From NCBI RefSeq assembly GCF_003261635.1, contig NZ_QFXK01000031.1, forward strand, positions 496,001 to 560,000: a stretch of 64,000 bases of DNA, written 5' to 3'. The DNA is from Kribbella monticola (GTDB lineage: Bacteria; Actinomycetota; Actinomycetes; Propionibacteriales; Kribbellaceae). This document shows, piece by piece, positions 57,560 through 64,000 of this stretch; position 1 is the stretch's first letter, and every line of letters starts with the position of its first letter. The notes under the pieces were generated by a model. The model saw nothing but the letters and a program-made list of their open reading frames with translations, ran no database searches and was not told the origin of the DNA. A program made the position numbers and the translations under genes.

Positions 57560-58072
57560 GTGACGCAGAAGGTTGACGAGGACAGCGTTGTCTGGCTGAC
57601 ACAGGATGGTTACGACCAGCTGAAGTCCGAGCTCGAGCACCTCAAGGGCCCTGCCCGTGCCGAGATCACCCAGCGGATCAGCGACGCCCGCGACGAGGGC
57701 GACCTCAAGGAGAACGGCGGGTACCACGCCGCCAAGGACGAGCAGGGCAAGATGGAGGCCCGGATCCGGCAGCTCGAGGACATGCTGCGCCGGGCCCGCG
57801 TCGGCGAGACCCCGAAGGCGGGCGGCAAGGTCGAGCCCGGCATGAAGGTGTCCATCAAGTTCGCCGGCGACGACGACGTGGAGACGTTCCTGCTCGGTTC
57901 CCGCGAGTTGCTCGCGCTGGACGCGTCGGTCGACATCGACGTGTACTCGCCGCAGTCCCCGCTCGGCTCAGCGATCCTCGGCAAGAAGAAGGGCGACAAG
58001 GCAACCTACGCCGCCCCGAACGGCAAGGACGTCACCGTAGAAATCGTCGCCGCCGTCCCCTTCACCGGCTGA
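57560..58072 (+). CDS. greA: transcription elongation factor GreA
   Basis: RNA polymerase secondary-channel factor of 170 residues that rescues backtracked complexes by transcript cleavage. The N-terminal coiled coil starts WLTQDGYDQLKSELEHLKGPAR and contains the acidic tip ARDEGDLKENGGYHAAKDEQ with the Asp/Glu pair that acts in the polymerase active site. The C-terminal FKBP-like domain has VSIKFAGDDDVETFLLGSRE and SPQSPLGSAILGKKKGD. GTG 57560 follows AAGGAG. A GC-rich hairpin terminator lies just downstream. Confidence 0.95.
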   Translation: MTQKVDEDSVVWLTQDGYDQLKSELEHLKGPARAEITQRISDARDEGDLKENGGYHAAKDEQGKMEARIRQLEDMLRRARVGETPKAGGKVEPGMKVSIKFAGDDDVETFLLGSRELLALDASVDIDVYSPQSPLGSAILGKKKGDKATYAAPNGKDVTVEIVAAVPFTG

Positions 58073-58088
58073 CCCACCAAACCCCAGC

Positions 58089-58115
58089 GCGCCCCGGTGA
58101 ACCCCACCGGGGCGC
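58089..58115 (+). terminator. greA terminator hairpin
   Basis: GCGCCCCGGTG (58089-58099) and CACCGGGGCGC (58105-58115) form a perfect 11-base stem with loop AACCC, 16 bases past the greA stop, followed by TCTCCTGT. Confidence 0.75.
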
Positions 58116-58134
58116 TCTCCTGTCCCACCCCCAG

Positions 58135-58640
58135 ATACGCCTCCGGCACCTCCCGGCGTACGCCACCTCCTCCGGCACCTCCGGCGTACGCGACCCCCTC
58201 CGGCACCCCCGGCGTACACCGCCTCCCTCGCGGCACCCCCAGCGTACACCGCCTCCCTCCGGCACCCCCGGCGTACACCGCCTCCCTCCGGCACCCCCGG
58301 CGTACGCCATCCCCCTCCGGCACCTCCCCGCCTACGCCATCCCCCTCCGGCACCTTCCCGCCTACGCCATCCCCTCCGGCGCCTCCCCGCGTACGCCGCA
58401 CCCTCCGGCACACTCCCCGCGTACGCCGCACCCTCCGGCACCTCCCCGCGTACGCCGCACCCTCCGGCACCTCCCCGCGTACGCCGCACCCTCCGGCACC
58501 TCCCCGCGTACGCCACCCCCCACCGGCACCTCCCGGCGTACGCCACCTCCCACCGGCACCTCCCGGCATACGCCACCTCCCACCGGCACCTCCCGGCGTA
58601 CGCCATCCCCATCCGGCACCTCCCGGCGTACGTCGGCTCC
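58135..58640. repeat. large minisatellite with 27-30-base units
   Basis: About 18 units with the core CCTCC-GGCACCTCC-SGCGTACGCC run from 58135 to about 58640. The three units around 58441-58510 are identical 29-mers; others differ in length by one to three bases. Each carries the palindrome CGTACG or a relative. Frames are open on both strands (Pro-rich one way, Gly/Arg-rich the other), but the changing unit length breaks any reading frame, so no protein is called. Confidence 0.85.
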
Positions 58641-58741
58641 CTTCGGCGGTCTGGTGTGCCCATTCGTCCAGCGCCTGTTCTCGCCGCCTGCCTTCCTCGG
58701 TGGGTGGTTTCTGGGGGTGGGTGTCGGGACACTGGGGGGTT

Positions 58742-59563
58742 GTGGAGATTCGGATCGGGACGTCGGGGTGGCTTTATCCGCCGTGGCGTGGGGTGTTTTA
58801 TCCGAAGGGGCTCGCGCACCGGCGGGAGTTGGAGTATTTGTCGCGGCAGGTGAATTCGGTCGAGATCAACGGCTCGTTCTATTCACTGCAGCGGCCGGAG
58901 AGTTACCAGCGCTGGCGGGCGAGCGTTCCCGAGGATTTCGTCTTCGCCGTCAAGGGCGGCCGGTTCATCACGCACATGAAGCGCCTGCGCGACGCCGACA
59001 CCGTACTCGCCAACTTCTTCGCCTCCGGCCTGCTCGCGCTCGGACCCACCCTCGGCCCGATCCTCTGGCAGACCCCGGCCAACCTCCCGTTCGACCCGGA
59101 AATACTCGACACTTTCCTAGCCGCACTCCCCCGTACGACGGGCGAAGCGGCCATCCTCGCCGCCAAGCACGACCACCGGCTCGACGGGCGCGCGTTGACC
59201 GAAACTGACGCCGATCGCCCGCTCCGGCACGCCATGGAGGTCCGGCACCCTGGTTTCGCGGACCCCGCCTTCACCGAACTGCTCTGCAAGCACGGCGTCG
59301 GATGTGTCATCGCGGACACGGCCGGTACCTGGCCGATGTTCGACCAGGTGACCGCCGACTTCGTGTATGTCCGCCTGCACGGCGACGAGGAGCTCTACGC
59401 GAGCGGCTACACCGACAAGGCTTTGAAGCGGTGGGCCGAGCGGATCCGCGGCTGGGCCACCGACCACGACGTCTATGTGTACTTCGACAACGACATGAAG
59501 GTGATGGCCCCCAAGGACGCCATCAGCTTGCTCCGCCTCCTGGACATCACCCCCAGCACCTGA
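58742..59563 (+). CDS. DUF72 family protein
   Basis: TIM-barrel protein of 273 residues in the DUF72 (YecE) family. It begins IRIGTSGWLYPPWRGVFYP, the hallmark N-terminus, and has NSVEINGSFYSLQRPESYQRW, FVFAVKGGRFITHMKRL and FVYVRLHGDEELYASGY, with the final YVYFDNDMKVMAPKDA. The conserved acidic and Tyr/Arg residues suggest an enzyme, but the reaction is unknown. The start is GTG 58742 after a G-rich stretch. The frame is open for a long way upstream, through the minisatellite, and that part is not coding. Confidence 0.88.
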   Translation: MEIRIGTSGWLYPPWRGVFYPKGLAHRRELEYLSRQVNSVEINGSFYSLQRPESYQRWRASVPEDFVFAVKGGRFITHMKRLRDADTVLANFFASGLLALGPTLGPILWQTPANLPFDPEILDTFLAALPRTTGEAAILAAKHDHRLDGRALTETDADRPLRHAMEVRHPGFADPAFTELLCKHGVGCVIADTAGTWPMFDQVTADFVYVRLHGDEELYASGYTDKALKRWAERIRGWATDHDVYVYFDNDMKVMAPKDAISLLRLLDITPST

Positions 59564-59620
59564 CAAACGAGCCGCATCGACGTACGAGGGTGGTCTGGAG
59601 AGGCGCGCCGTCGACGAGCC

Positions 59621-59716
59621 GAGCAATCGGCGTACCAGCGCTGGCGGTTGACGCTGAACCGAACAATCGGCGTACCAGCGCTGGCGATTGACGGTGAACC
59701 GAGCAATCGGCGTACG
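59621..59716. repeat. 40-base tandem repeat, two and a half copies
   Basis: Units at 59621-59660 and 59661-59700 differ at only a few bases (GARCAATCGGCGTACCAGCG start). A partial third begins at 59701. The array lies between the convergent DUF72 and ABC permease genes; GGCGTACG words recall the 58 kb minisatellite. Confidence 0.82.
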
Positions 59717-59828
59717 AGTGCGGGGCGGCTGGCGCGCGACCGGGCGGGTTGGCGCGCGCGTGAGACGAGCAGTCGGCGTGCGTGGGCCGCGGTTGGCGCG
59801 CTGTGCGCGGCGCCAACCGCGGCAGGGG

Positions 59829-60668
59829 TTAGCGGGAGGTGGCTCGGCGGTACTTGTTCACCGCCAGGGGCGCGAAGATGGCGATGATGACGGCGCACCA
59901 GATGAGGCTCAGCCAGACAGGGTGCTGGGCTGGGAATCCGTCTGGGCTTGCGAATGGCGACGGGTTGCCGAAGAGGTGGCGGCAAGCCGCGACGATCGAG
60001 GAGATCGGGTTCCACTCGGCGACCGGTTGGAGGGCACCCGGCAGGTTCGGGGTGGGGACGAAGGCATTCGAGAGGAACGTCAACGGGAACAGCCAGATCA
60101 GCCCGGCGGACGCTGCGACCTCCGGACCGCCCACCGACAACCCGATCAGCGCACCCACCCACAACATCGCGAACGCGAACAGCAACAGGATCGCGAACGC
60201 CGCCAGCGCCTGCCCGATCCCGTTGTGCCAGCGCCACCCGACGATGAACCCGCAGATCACCATCACCAGCATCACGAACGCGTTGAACACCACGTCGCCG
60301 ACCACCCGCCCGGCGATCACCCCGGACCTTGCCATCGGCAACGACCGGAACCGGTCGATCAGCCCCTTCGACATGTCGTCGGCCAGCCCGACACTGGCGG
60401 ACGCGACCGCGAACGCCATCGTCTGCGCGAAGATGCCCGACATCAGGAACTCCCGATACGCACGAGCACCGGGAAAGCCCGGGATCGGGATCGCATTGCC
60501 GAAGACGTACGCGAACAGCAACACGAACATGATCGGCTGGATCGTCGCGTAGATCAGCATGTCTGGCGTCCGTGGGATCCGCTTGAGGCTGCGCCAGGCG
60601 AGCACCCCCGCATCGGACACCGCCCGGCTGAACGGGCTCACCTTCGCCGGCGTACCGGTTGTGCTCAT
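59829..60668 (-). CDS. ABC-2 type transporter permease (DrrB-like)
   Basis: Membrane subunit of 279 residues of a drug-resistance-type ABC exporter. Six helices are visible, starting MLIYATIQPIMFVLLFAYVFG. The ABC-2 signature is DMSKGLIDRFRSLPMARSGVIAGRVVGDVV and GPEVAASAGLIWLFPLTFLSNAFVPTPNLP (key blocks GLIDRFRSLPMAR and LTFLSNAFVP). The ATG at 60668 overlaps the stop of the ATPase gene (ATGA), so the two subunits are made together. Substrates are probably hydrophobic drugs or lipids. Confidence 0.92.
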   Translation of the reverse strand: MSTTGTPAKVSPFSRAVSDAGVLAWRSLKRIPRTPDMLIYATIQPIMFVLLFAYVFGNAIPIPGFPGARAYREFLMSGIFAQTMAFAVASASVGLADDMSKGLIDRFRSLPMARSGVIAGRVVGDVVFNAFVMLVMVICGFIVGWRWHNGIGQALAAFAILLLFAFAMLWVGALIGLSVGGPEVAASAGLIWLFPLTFLSNAFVPTPNLPGALQPVAEWNPISSIVAACRHLFGNPSPFASPDGFPAQHPVWLSLIWCAVIIAIFAPLAVNKYRRATSR

Positions 60669-61639
60669 GACTCCACCTCTTCCGCGGCATGGCCGGTCAA
60701 ACTCAGGAACACGTCGTCCAGCGTGGGCCGCCGCAGGCCGACGTCGGCGATCCGGATTCCGGCGCCGTCGAGGGTGCGGATCGCTGCCACCAGCGCGGTC
60801 GAGCCGCCCGGCGCCGGGAGCGTGATCCGCTTGTTGTGCTGGTCGAGCGTGGTCGCATCCGGATCGGTGACCTCGAGCGCGGCCGTCAGCAACTCCAGCG
60901 CGCGAGCGGTCTCGCTCGGGTCGTGCACCACGATCTCGATCCGCTCGCCGCCGACCTTCGCCTTCAACTCGTCCGCCGTACCACGGGCGATCACCGATCC
61001 GTGGTCGACCACGACGATGCTGTCGGCCAGTTCGTCGGCCTCTTCCAGGTACTGCGTGGTCAGCAGGATCGTGACTCCCTCGCTCACCCGGTCGCGGATG
61101 ATCTGCCACAGGTCCAGTCGGCTGCGCGGATCCAGCCCGGTCGTCGGCTCGTCCAGGAACAGCACTTTCGGATGCGCGATCAGCGAACCGGCCAGGTCGA
61201 GCCGGCGGCGCATACCGCCGGAGTACGTCTTCAGGATCCTGTCGGCCGCGTCGGTCAGGTCGAAGGTCTCCAGCAGTTCGTCCGCCCGCTGCTTGGCCTG
61301 GCTACTGTTCAGCCGGTAGAGCCGGCCGAACATCCAGAGGTTCTCGCGGCCGGTGAGCAGTTCGTCGACCGCGGCGTACTGCCCCGAGAGGCCGACCAGC
61401 CCACGGACCGTGTCCGCCTCCTTCACGACGTCGTGGCCGAGCACCCGGGCGCTGCCGGCGTCCGGAGCCATCAGGGTGGTCAGCACACGGACCGCCGTGG
61501 TCTTGCCCGCGCCGTTGGGCCCGAGCAGGCCGAGCACGCTGCCTTCCGGCACCTCCAGATCGATCCCGTCCAGCGCCTTGACCGAGTTCTTCCTGGACTT
61601 GAACGTCTTCACGAGGCCTGTCGCCTCGATTGCGGCCAT
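60665..61639 (-). CDS. ABC transporter ATP-binding protein (DrrA-like)
   Basis: ATPase subunit of 324 residues. Walker A is GPNGAGKTT at 40-48, the signature is YSGGMRRRLDLAGSLI, Walker B is KVLFLDEPTTGLDPRSR, and the switch region is ILLTTQYLEEADELAD. The C-terminal extension of about 90 residues (RIEIVVHDPSETARALELL to RRPTLDDVFLSLTG) is the DrrA-specific domain. Start ATG 61639 has GGAAGGGG upstream. It pairs with the permease and is divergent from an MFS exporter across two operator-like repeats. Confidence 0.94.
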   Translation of the reverse strand: MAAIEATGLVKTFKSRKNSVKALDGIDLEVPEGSVLGLLGPNGAGKTTAVRVLTTLMAPDAGSARVLGHDVVKEADTVRGLVGLSGQYAAVDELLTGRENLWMFGRLYRLNSSQAKQRADELLETFDLTDAADRILKTYSGGMRRRLDLAGSLIAHPKVLFLDEPTTGLDPRSRLDLWQIIRDRVSEGVTILLTTQYLEEADELADSIVVVDHGSVIARGTADELKAKVGGERIEIVVHDPSETARALELLTAALEVTDPDATTLDQHNKRITLPAPGGSTALVAAIRTLDGAGIRIADVGLRRPTLDDVFLSLTGHAAEEVES

Positions 61640-61721
61640 CCGAGCCACCCCTTCCGCTGTGATGCAGGTCATCTTGGCGGATGGCGCCGACAGTCTCGAA
61701 GTCTTTTCGCTAGCGGGAGAC

Positions 61722-61770
61722 TTGAGCCTCATAAACTCAACTTTGTTGCCATTGAGTCGACAGCGCTCAA
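61722..61770. promoter_or_regulatory. two TTGAG-N9-CTCAA repeats between divergent exporters
   Basis: TTGAG (61722-61726) with CTCAA (61736-61740) and TTGAG (61752-61756) with CTCAA (61766-61770) are inverted repeats of identical design, offset by exactly 30 bases. They occupy the gap between the ABC exporter and MFS genes. A common regulator of both exporters is the simplest reading, but its gene is not adjacent. Confidence 0.68.
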
Positions 61771-61792
61771 GTTTGCGGTTTACCGTCGCTGG

Positions 61793-63043
61793 ATGAAGCC
61801 CGGAATCCTCCGCCATCCCGAGTTCCGCCGCTTGTGGACCGCCGACCTGCTCAGTCAGCTCGGCAGTCGCCTGGCGATGACCGCGGCCCCGCTGCTCGCT
61901 GTGATCACCCTGAACGCCAGCACACTGCAGGTCTCCGTACTGCGAACCTGTGAGACCGCAGCCTGGCTAGTGCTCGGACTGTTCGCGGGAGCCTGGGTCG
62001 ACCGGATCCGATGCCTCCCCGTGCTCATCTGGTCGGATCTGGGCCGCGCGCTGCTCTATGGATCAATCCCGGTCGCCGCCTGGTTCGGCGTACTGACGCT
62101 GACGCAGCTGTACGTAGTACTGGCGCTGTCGGGTCTGCTCACCGTGCTGTTCGACGTGGCGCACAGCTCGTATCCGCCGAGACTGCTCGCCTCAGACGAG
62201 CTGCTGCCTGCCAATGCCAGGCTGGCTGCCAATCACTCGGTCGCTGCGGTGGTCGGTGCGGGAGCGGGTGGGTTCCTCGTCCAGTGGCTGACTGCGGCCG
62301 TCACGCTCGGCCTGAACGCGCTCAGCTTCGTCTGGTCCGCACTGTGGCTCCGTTCGATCCGTACGCCGGAACCTCGGCCGGCGCCGGCCGAACGCCCCAA
62401 CCTGCGGCGGGAGATCGGGGACGGCTTGCGGTACGTGTTCCGGCATCCACTGCTCCGGCCGATCGCGCTGACCACGAGCAGCACGTTCTTGTTCCAGTCC
62501 GCGAACAATGCGGTGATGATCGTCTTCCTGGTCCGGGAGGTTCACCTGCCCCCCAGTGCGATCGGCTTGCTCAGCATGATCGGACTGCTCGGCGCACTGG
62601 CCGCATCCTGGTTCACCGAGCGCCTCAGCAACCGGCTCGGCGAGCCGCGCGCGATGGTGCTGGCCTGCGTCGGGATCGGTGTCGCCTTCGTGCTCCAGGC
62701 GCTGACCGGCCCGGGTTGGCGACTGACCTGGTACGTCGTGTCGGTGCTGCTCGCCGCGATCAGCATCATCGTCTGCTACATCCTGCAGTCGAGCATCCGC
62801 CAGCGCCTCTGCCCGCCCGAGCTCCAGGGTCGCGTCAGCGCCACGATGAGCTTCGTTGCCTGGGGCGTCGCGCCGATCGGCAGTCTGCTCGGCGGCTTGA
62901 TCGCCACCGCCTTCAGCCTCCGCACCACCCTCTGGCTCAGCGGCACCGGCGCCCTCCTAGGCGCCGGCTTCGTGCTCCTCTCCCCACTCCGAACCCTCCG
63001 CCACCTCCCAACCCCAGCAACCCCAGCCCCACCTCGCACCTGA
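61793..63043 (+). CDS. MFS exporter (DHA3/BacE-like)
   Basis: Twelve-helix major facilitator of 416 residues. It starts HPEFRRLWTADLLSQLGSRLAMTAAPLLAV, typical of the MFS_3/DHA3 drug-efflux group (core FRRLWTADLLSQLGSRLAM). Further blocks are LLTVLFDVAHSSYPPRLLAS, LPANARLAANHSVAAVVGAGAGG and CPPELQGRVSATMSFVAWGVAPIG. ATG 61793 is taken as start from the family pattern; upstream codons belong to the antisense of the ABC gene. Probable substrate: a macrolide-like or other drug. It is convergent with the next gene. Confidence 0.9.
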   Translation: MKPGILRHPEFRRLWTADLLSQLGSRLAMTAAPLLAVITLNASTLQVSVLRTCETAAWLVLGLFAGAWVDRIRCLPVLIWSDLGRALLYGSIPVAAWFGVLTLTQLYVVLALSGLLTVLFDVAHSSYPPRLLASDELLPANARLAANHSVAAVVGAGAGGFLVQWLTAAVTLGLNALSFVWSALWLRSIRTPEPRPAPAERPNLRREIGDGLRYVFRHPLLRPIALTTSSTFLFQSANNAVMIVFLVREVHLPPSAIGLLSMIGLLGALAASWFTERLSNRLGEPRAMVLACVGIGVAFVLQALTGPGWRLTWYVVSVLLAAISIIVCYILQSSIRQRLCPPELQGRVSATMSFVAWGVAPIGSLLGGLIATAFSLRTTLWLSGTGALLGAGFVLLSPLRTLRHLPTPATPAPPRT

Positions 63044-63047
63044 GCTC

Positions 63048-64000
63048 TCAGTCGGAGGTGATTTGGGCGGAGCCGACGAGGACCTCGACGTCGAGGGCGG
63101 CTCGGCCGCGGCCGATCTCGACGTCCTTGGACTGGCCGTTGACCGCGCCGGTCCAGGTGACGCGGCCGAGCTGCGCCTCGGTGTGGACGCGAACGTCCGA
63201 GCCGCGGCGGAGATTGACGGTCGCGGCGCCCGACTCGACCCGGACCCGCGAACGGCCCTTGGTGATCTGCGCATCGAGCGTCGCCGTACCGGCTTGGACC
63301 AGGACGTCGATCGGTCCGTCGACGTCGGTCACCTTCGCCGTACCGGCAGTCACGCGGACCCGGCTGAGGCCGGGCAGCCGCTCACCGACGACGCTGCCAC
63401 CGGTGACCTCGATCTCCACCTCCAGCATCGGGTTGACGCGGATCCACAGCTCCTTGGCGAGACCGTTGACGTGCGACTTGAGGTCGGTCGGGTTGCGCAA
63501 CATGCTGAACCCGTCGATCGACACCCCCATGTCCCCTTCGCTGCTGATCGCGAGCGTGTCCCCGTCGCGCTTGATCACGTGCGGCCCGTCGACGGCGACA
63601 CCGTTGATCGCCGGCTCCCCGATCAATCGGACCCGACGGCCAACCGCGCGCACCGTCACCCGCCGTACGCCGGAAGGCACCGGCACGTTGCTGTGGTCAG
63701 CCTCTTCTTCGTCCCCGTCCGCTGGGGCCTCTTCCACGACGGTGTCCTGTACGGCGGCGTCGCCCTCCACCGTGTCCTGCACAGCAGACTCATCCACGAC
63801 GCTGGGCTGCGGAGCGCTCGGAGCCGGCGTACCGGGCTGCGGGGCGCTCGGGGCCGACGTACTCGGGGGCGGCGTACTGGGCTGCACGCCGGCGACGTCC
63901 GGCGAGTCGACGACCTCGGCCCACACCGAAGGCGAGGGTGCATCACTGCCGGCCGATGGAGCGGGCGACTCCGTACCAGCCTTCGGCGCCTCGGCGGCGG
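63048..64000 (-). CDS. DUF4097-like beta-helix protein, N-terminus outside the window
   Basis: The reading frame stays open to the right edge, so the start lies beyond 64000. The visible N-terminal 90 residues are Pro/Ala/Ser/Glu-rich with near-repeats (APSAPQPGTP and APSAPQPSVV). The rest has the repeating short beta strands of a DUF4097/head-GIN type adhesin or polymer-like domain: AVGRRVRLIGEPAINGVAV, LAISSEGDMGVSIDG, VRVTAGTAKVTDVDGPIDVLVQAGTATLD and VRVESGAATVNLRRGSDVRV (periodic V-x-V with Gly turns). Function unknown; a surface or scaffold role is possible. Confidence 0.75.
   Translation of the reverse strand, partial: AAEAPKAGTESPAPSAGSDAPSPSVWAEVVDSPDVAGVQPSTPPPSTSAPSAPQPGTPAPSAPQPSVVDESAVQDTVEGDAAVQDTVVEEAPADGDEEEADHSNVPVPSGVRRVTVRAVGRRVRLIGEPAINGVAVDGPHVIKRDGDTLAISSEGDMGVSIDGFSMLRNPTDLKSHVNGLAKELWIRVNPMLEVEIEVTGGSVVGERLPGLSRVRVTAGTAKVTDVDGPIDVLVQAGTATLDAQITKGRSRVRVESGAATVNLRRGSDVRVHTEAQLGRVTWTGAVNGQSKDVEIGRGRAALDVEVLVGSAQITSD

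Noticed and set aside
58135..58640. CRISPR array
   Set aside because: Units are contiguous with no unique spacers, so this is a tandem repeat. The same holds for 29772-29916, 57112-57297 and 59621-59716.
58097..58741. Pro-rich N-terminal extension of the DUF72 protein
   Set aside because: The extension is the translated minisatellite. The family N-terminus IRIGTSGW begins at GTG 58742.
57968..58819. Gly/Arg-rich minus-strand repeat protein over the minisatellite
   Set aside because: Unit length varies between 27 and 30 bases, so the frame is not maintained by repeats, and no ribosome binding site or conserved domain is present.
1..64000. tRNA or rRNA genes, integrase or transposase genes
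   Set aside because: None was recognised on either strand. Repeats and palindromes are therefore not assigned to a named insertion sequence.

Overview
The window is high-GC actinobacterial chromosome. Codons end in G or C almost throughout, GTG and TTG starts are common, and coding is dense with many 4-bp ATGA or GTGA overlaps. Gene content (mycothiol conjugate amidase Mca, DUF4245 next to glpX, DUF4307 next to greA, F420-type DDN-fold oxidoreductase, TetR/GntR/MarR regulators, large secreted proteases and glucanase) points to a soil member of the Propionibacteriales, with Kribbella or a close relative the best guess. No rRNA, tRNA, CRISPR array, prophage or transposase gene was seen.

A conserved backbone runs through the window: ychF (3987-5063), ispH (12715-13746), xseA/xseB (16537-17995), DUF4245 and glpX (24225-25966), fumC (34021-35421), phoH (38586-39923), short-chain prenyl synthase uppS-like and hemolysin III (41504-43221), thioredoxin-domain DUF255 protein (51629-53605), small membrane protein, mca, DUF4307 and greA (55436-58072). 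As I remember it, this follows the Mycobacterium tuberculosis order Rv1112 down to Rv1080c. Accessory blocks sit between these backbone genes.

Left part (1-16 kb): LysE exporter, methyltransferase, a VapBC toxin-antitoxin pair with a perfect operator, glyoxalase-fold genes bracketed by copies of the ychF 3' end, polysaccharide deacetylase, rmuC, a secreted GH64 beta-1,3-glucanase under a LacI-type operator, a Rieske oxygenase, a SigE-type sigma factor with a PKD-domain membrane partner, and a NarL-type two-component system. Middle (16-33 kb): exonuclease VII, an EamA transporter behind a leader-peptide/hairpin region, two TetR-controlled divergons (FAD monooxygenase; flavodoxin plus SMR pump) with clear operators, the glpX-pfkB-PH operon, and a 2-isopropylmalate synthase that ends without the leucine-binding regulatory domain and is preceded by a very leucine-rich small ORF. 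Class I and class II fumarases follow within 1.6 kb of each other. Right part (33-64 kb): a DUF559-like gene flanked by inverted copies of a 53-bp palindrome, phoH, MarR and kinase genes, a cluster of three related secreted proteases, mca-greA, several minisatellite arrays, and a drug-exporter ABC pair divergent from an MFS pump.

The features most worth a second look are regulatory or repetitive rather than enzymatic: the leucine-rich ORF before a truncated leuA, the leader before the EamA gene, the inverted palindromes around the DUF559-like gene, the duplicated ychF tails, the conserved hairpin before the two thermolysin genes, a 240-bp imperfect palindrome at 33.1 kb, and several tandem operators with strict spacing.
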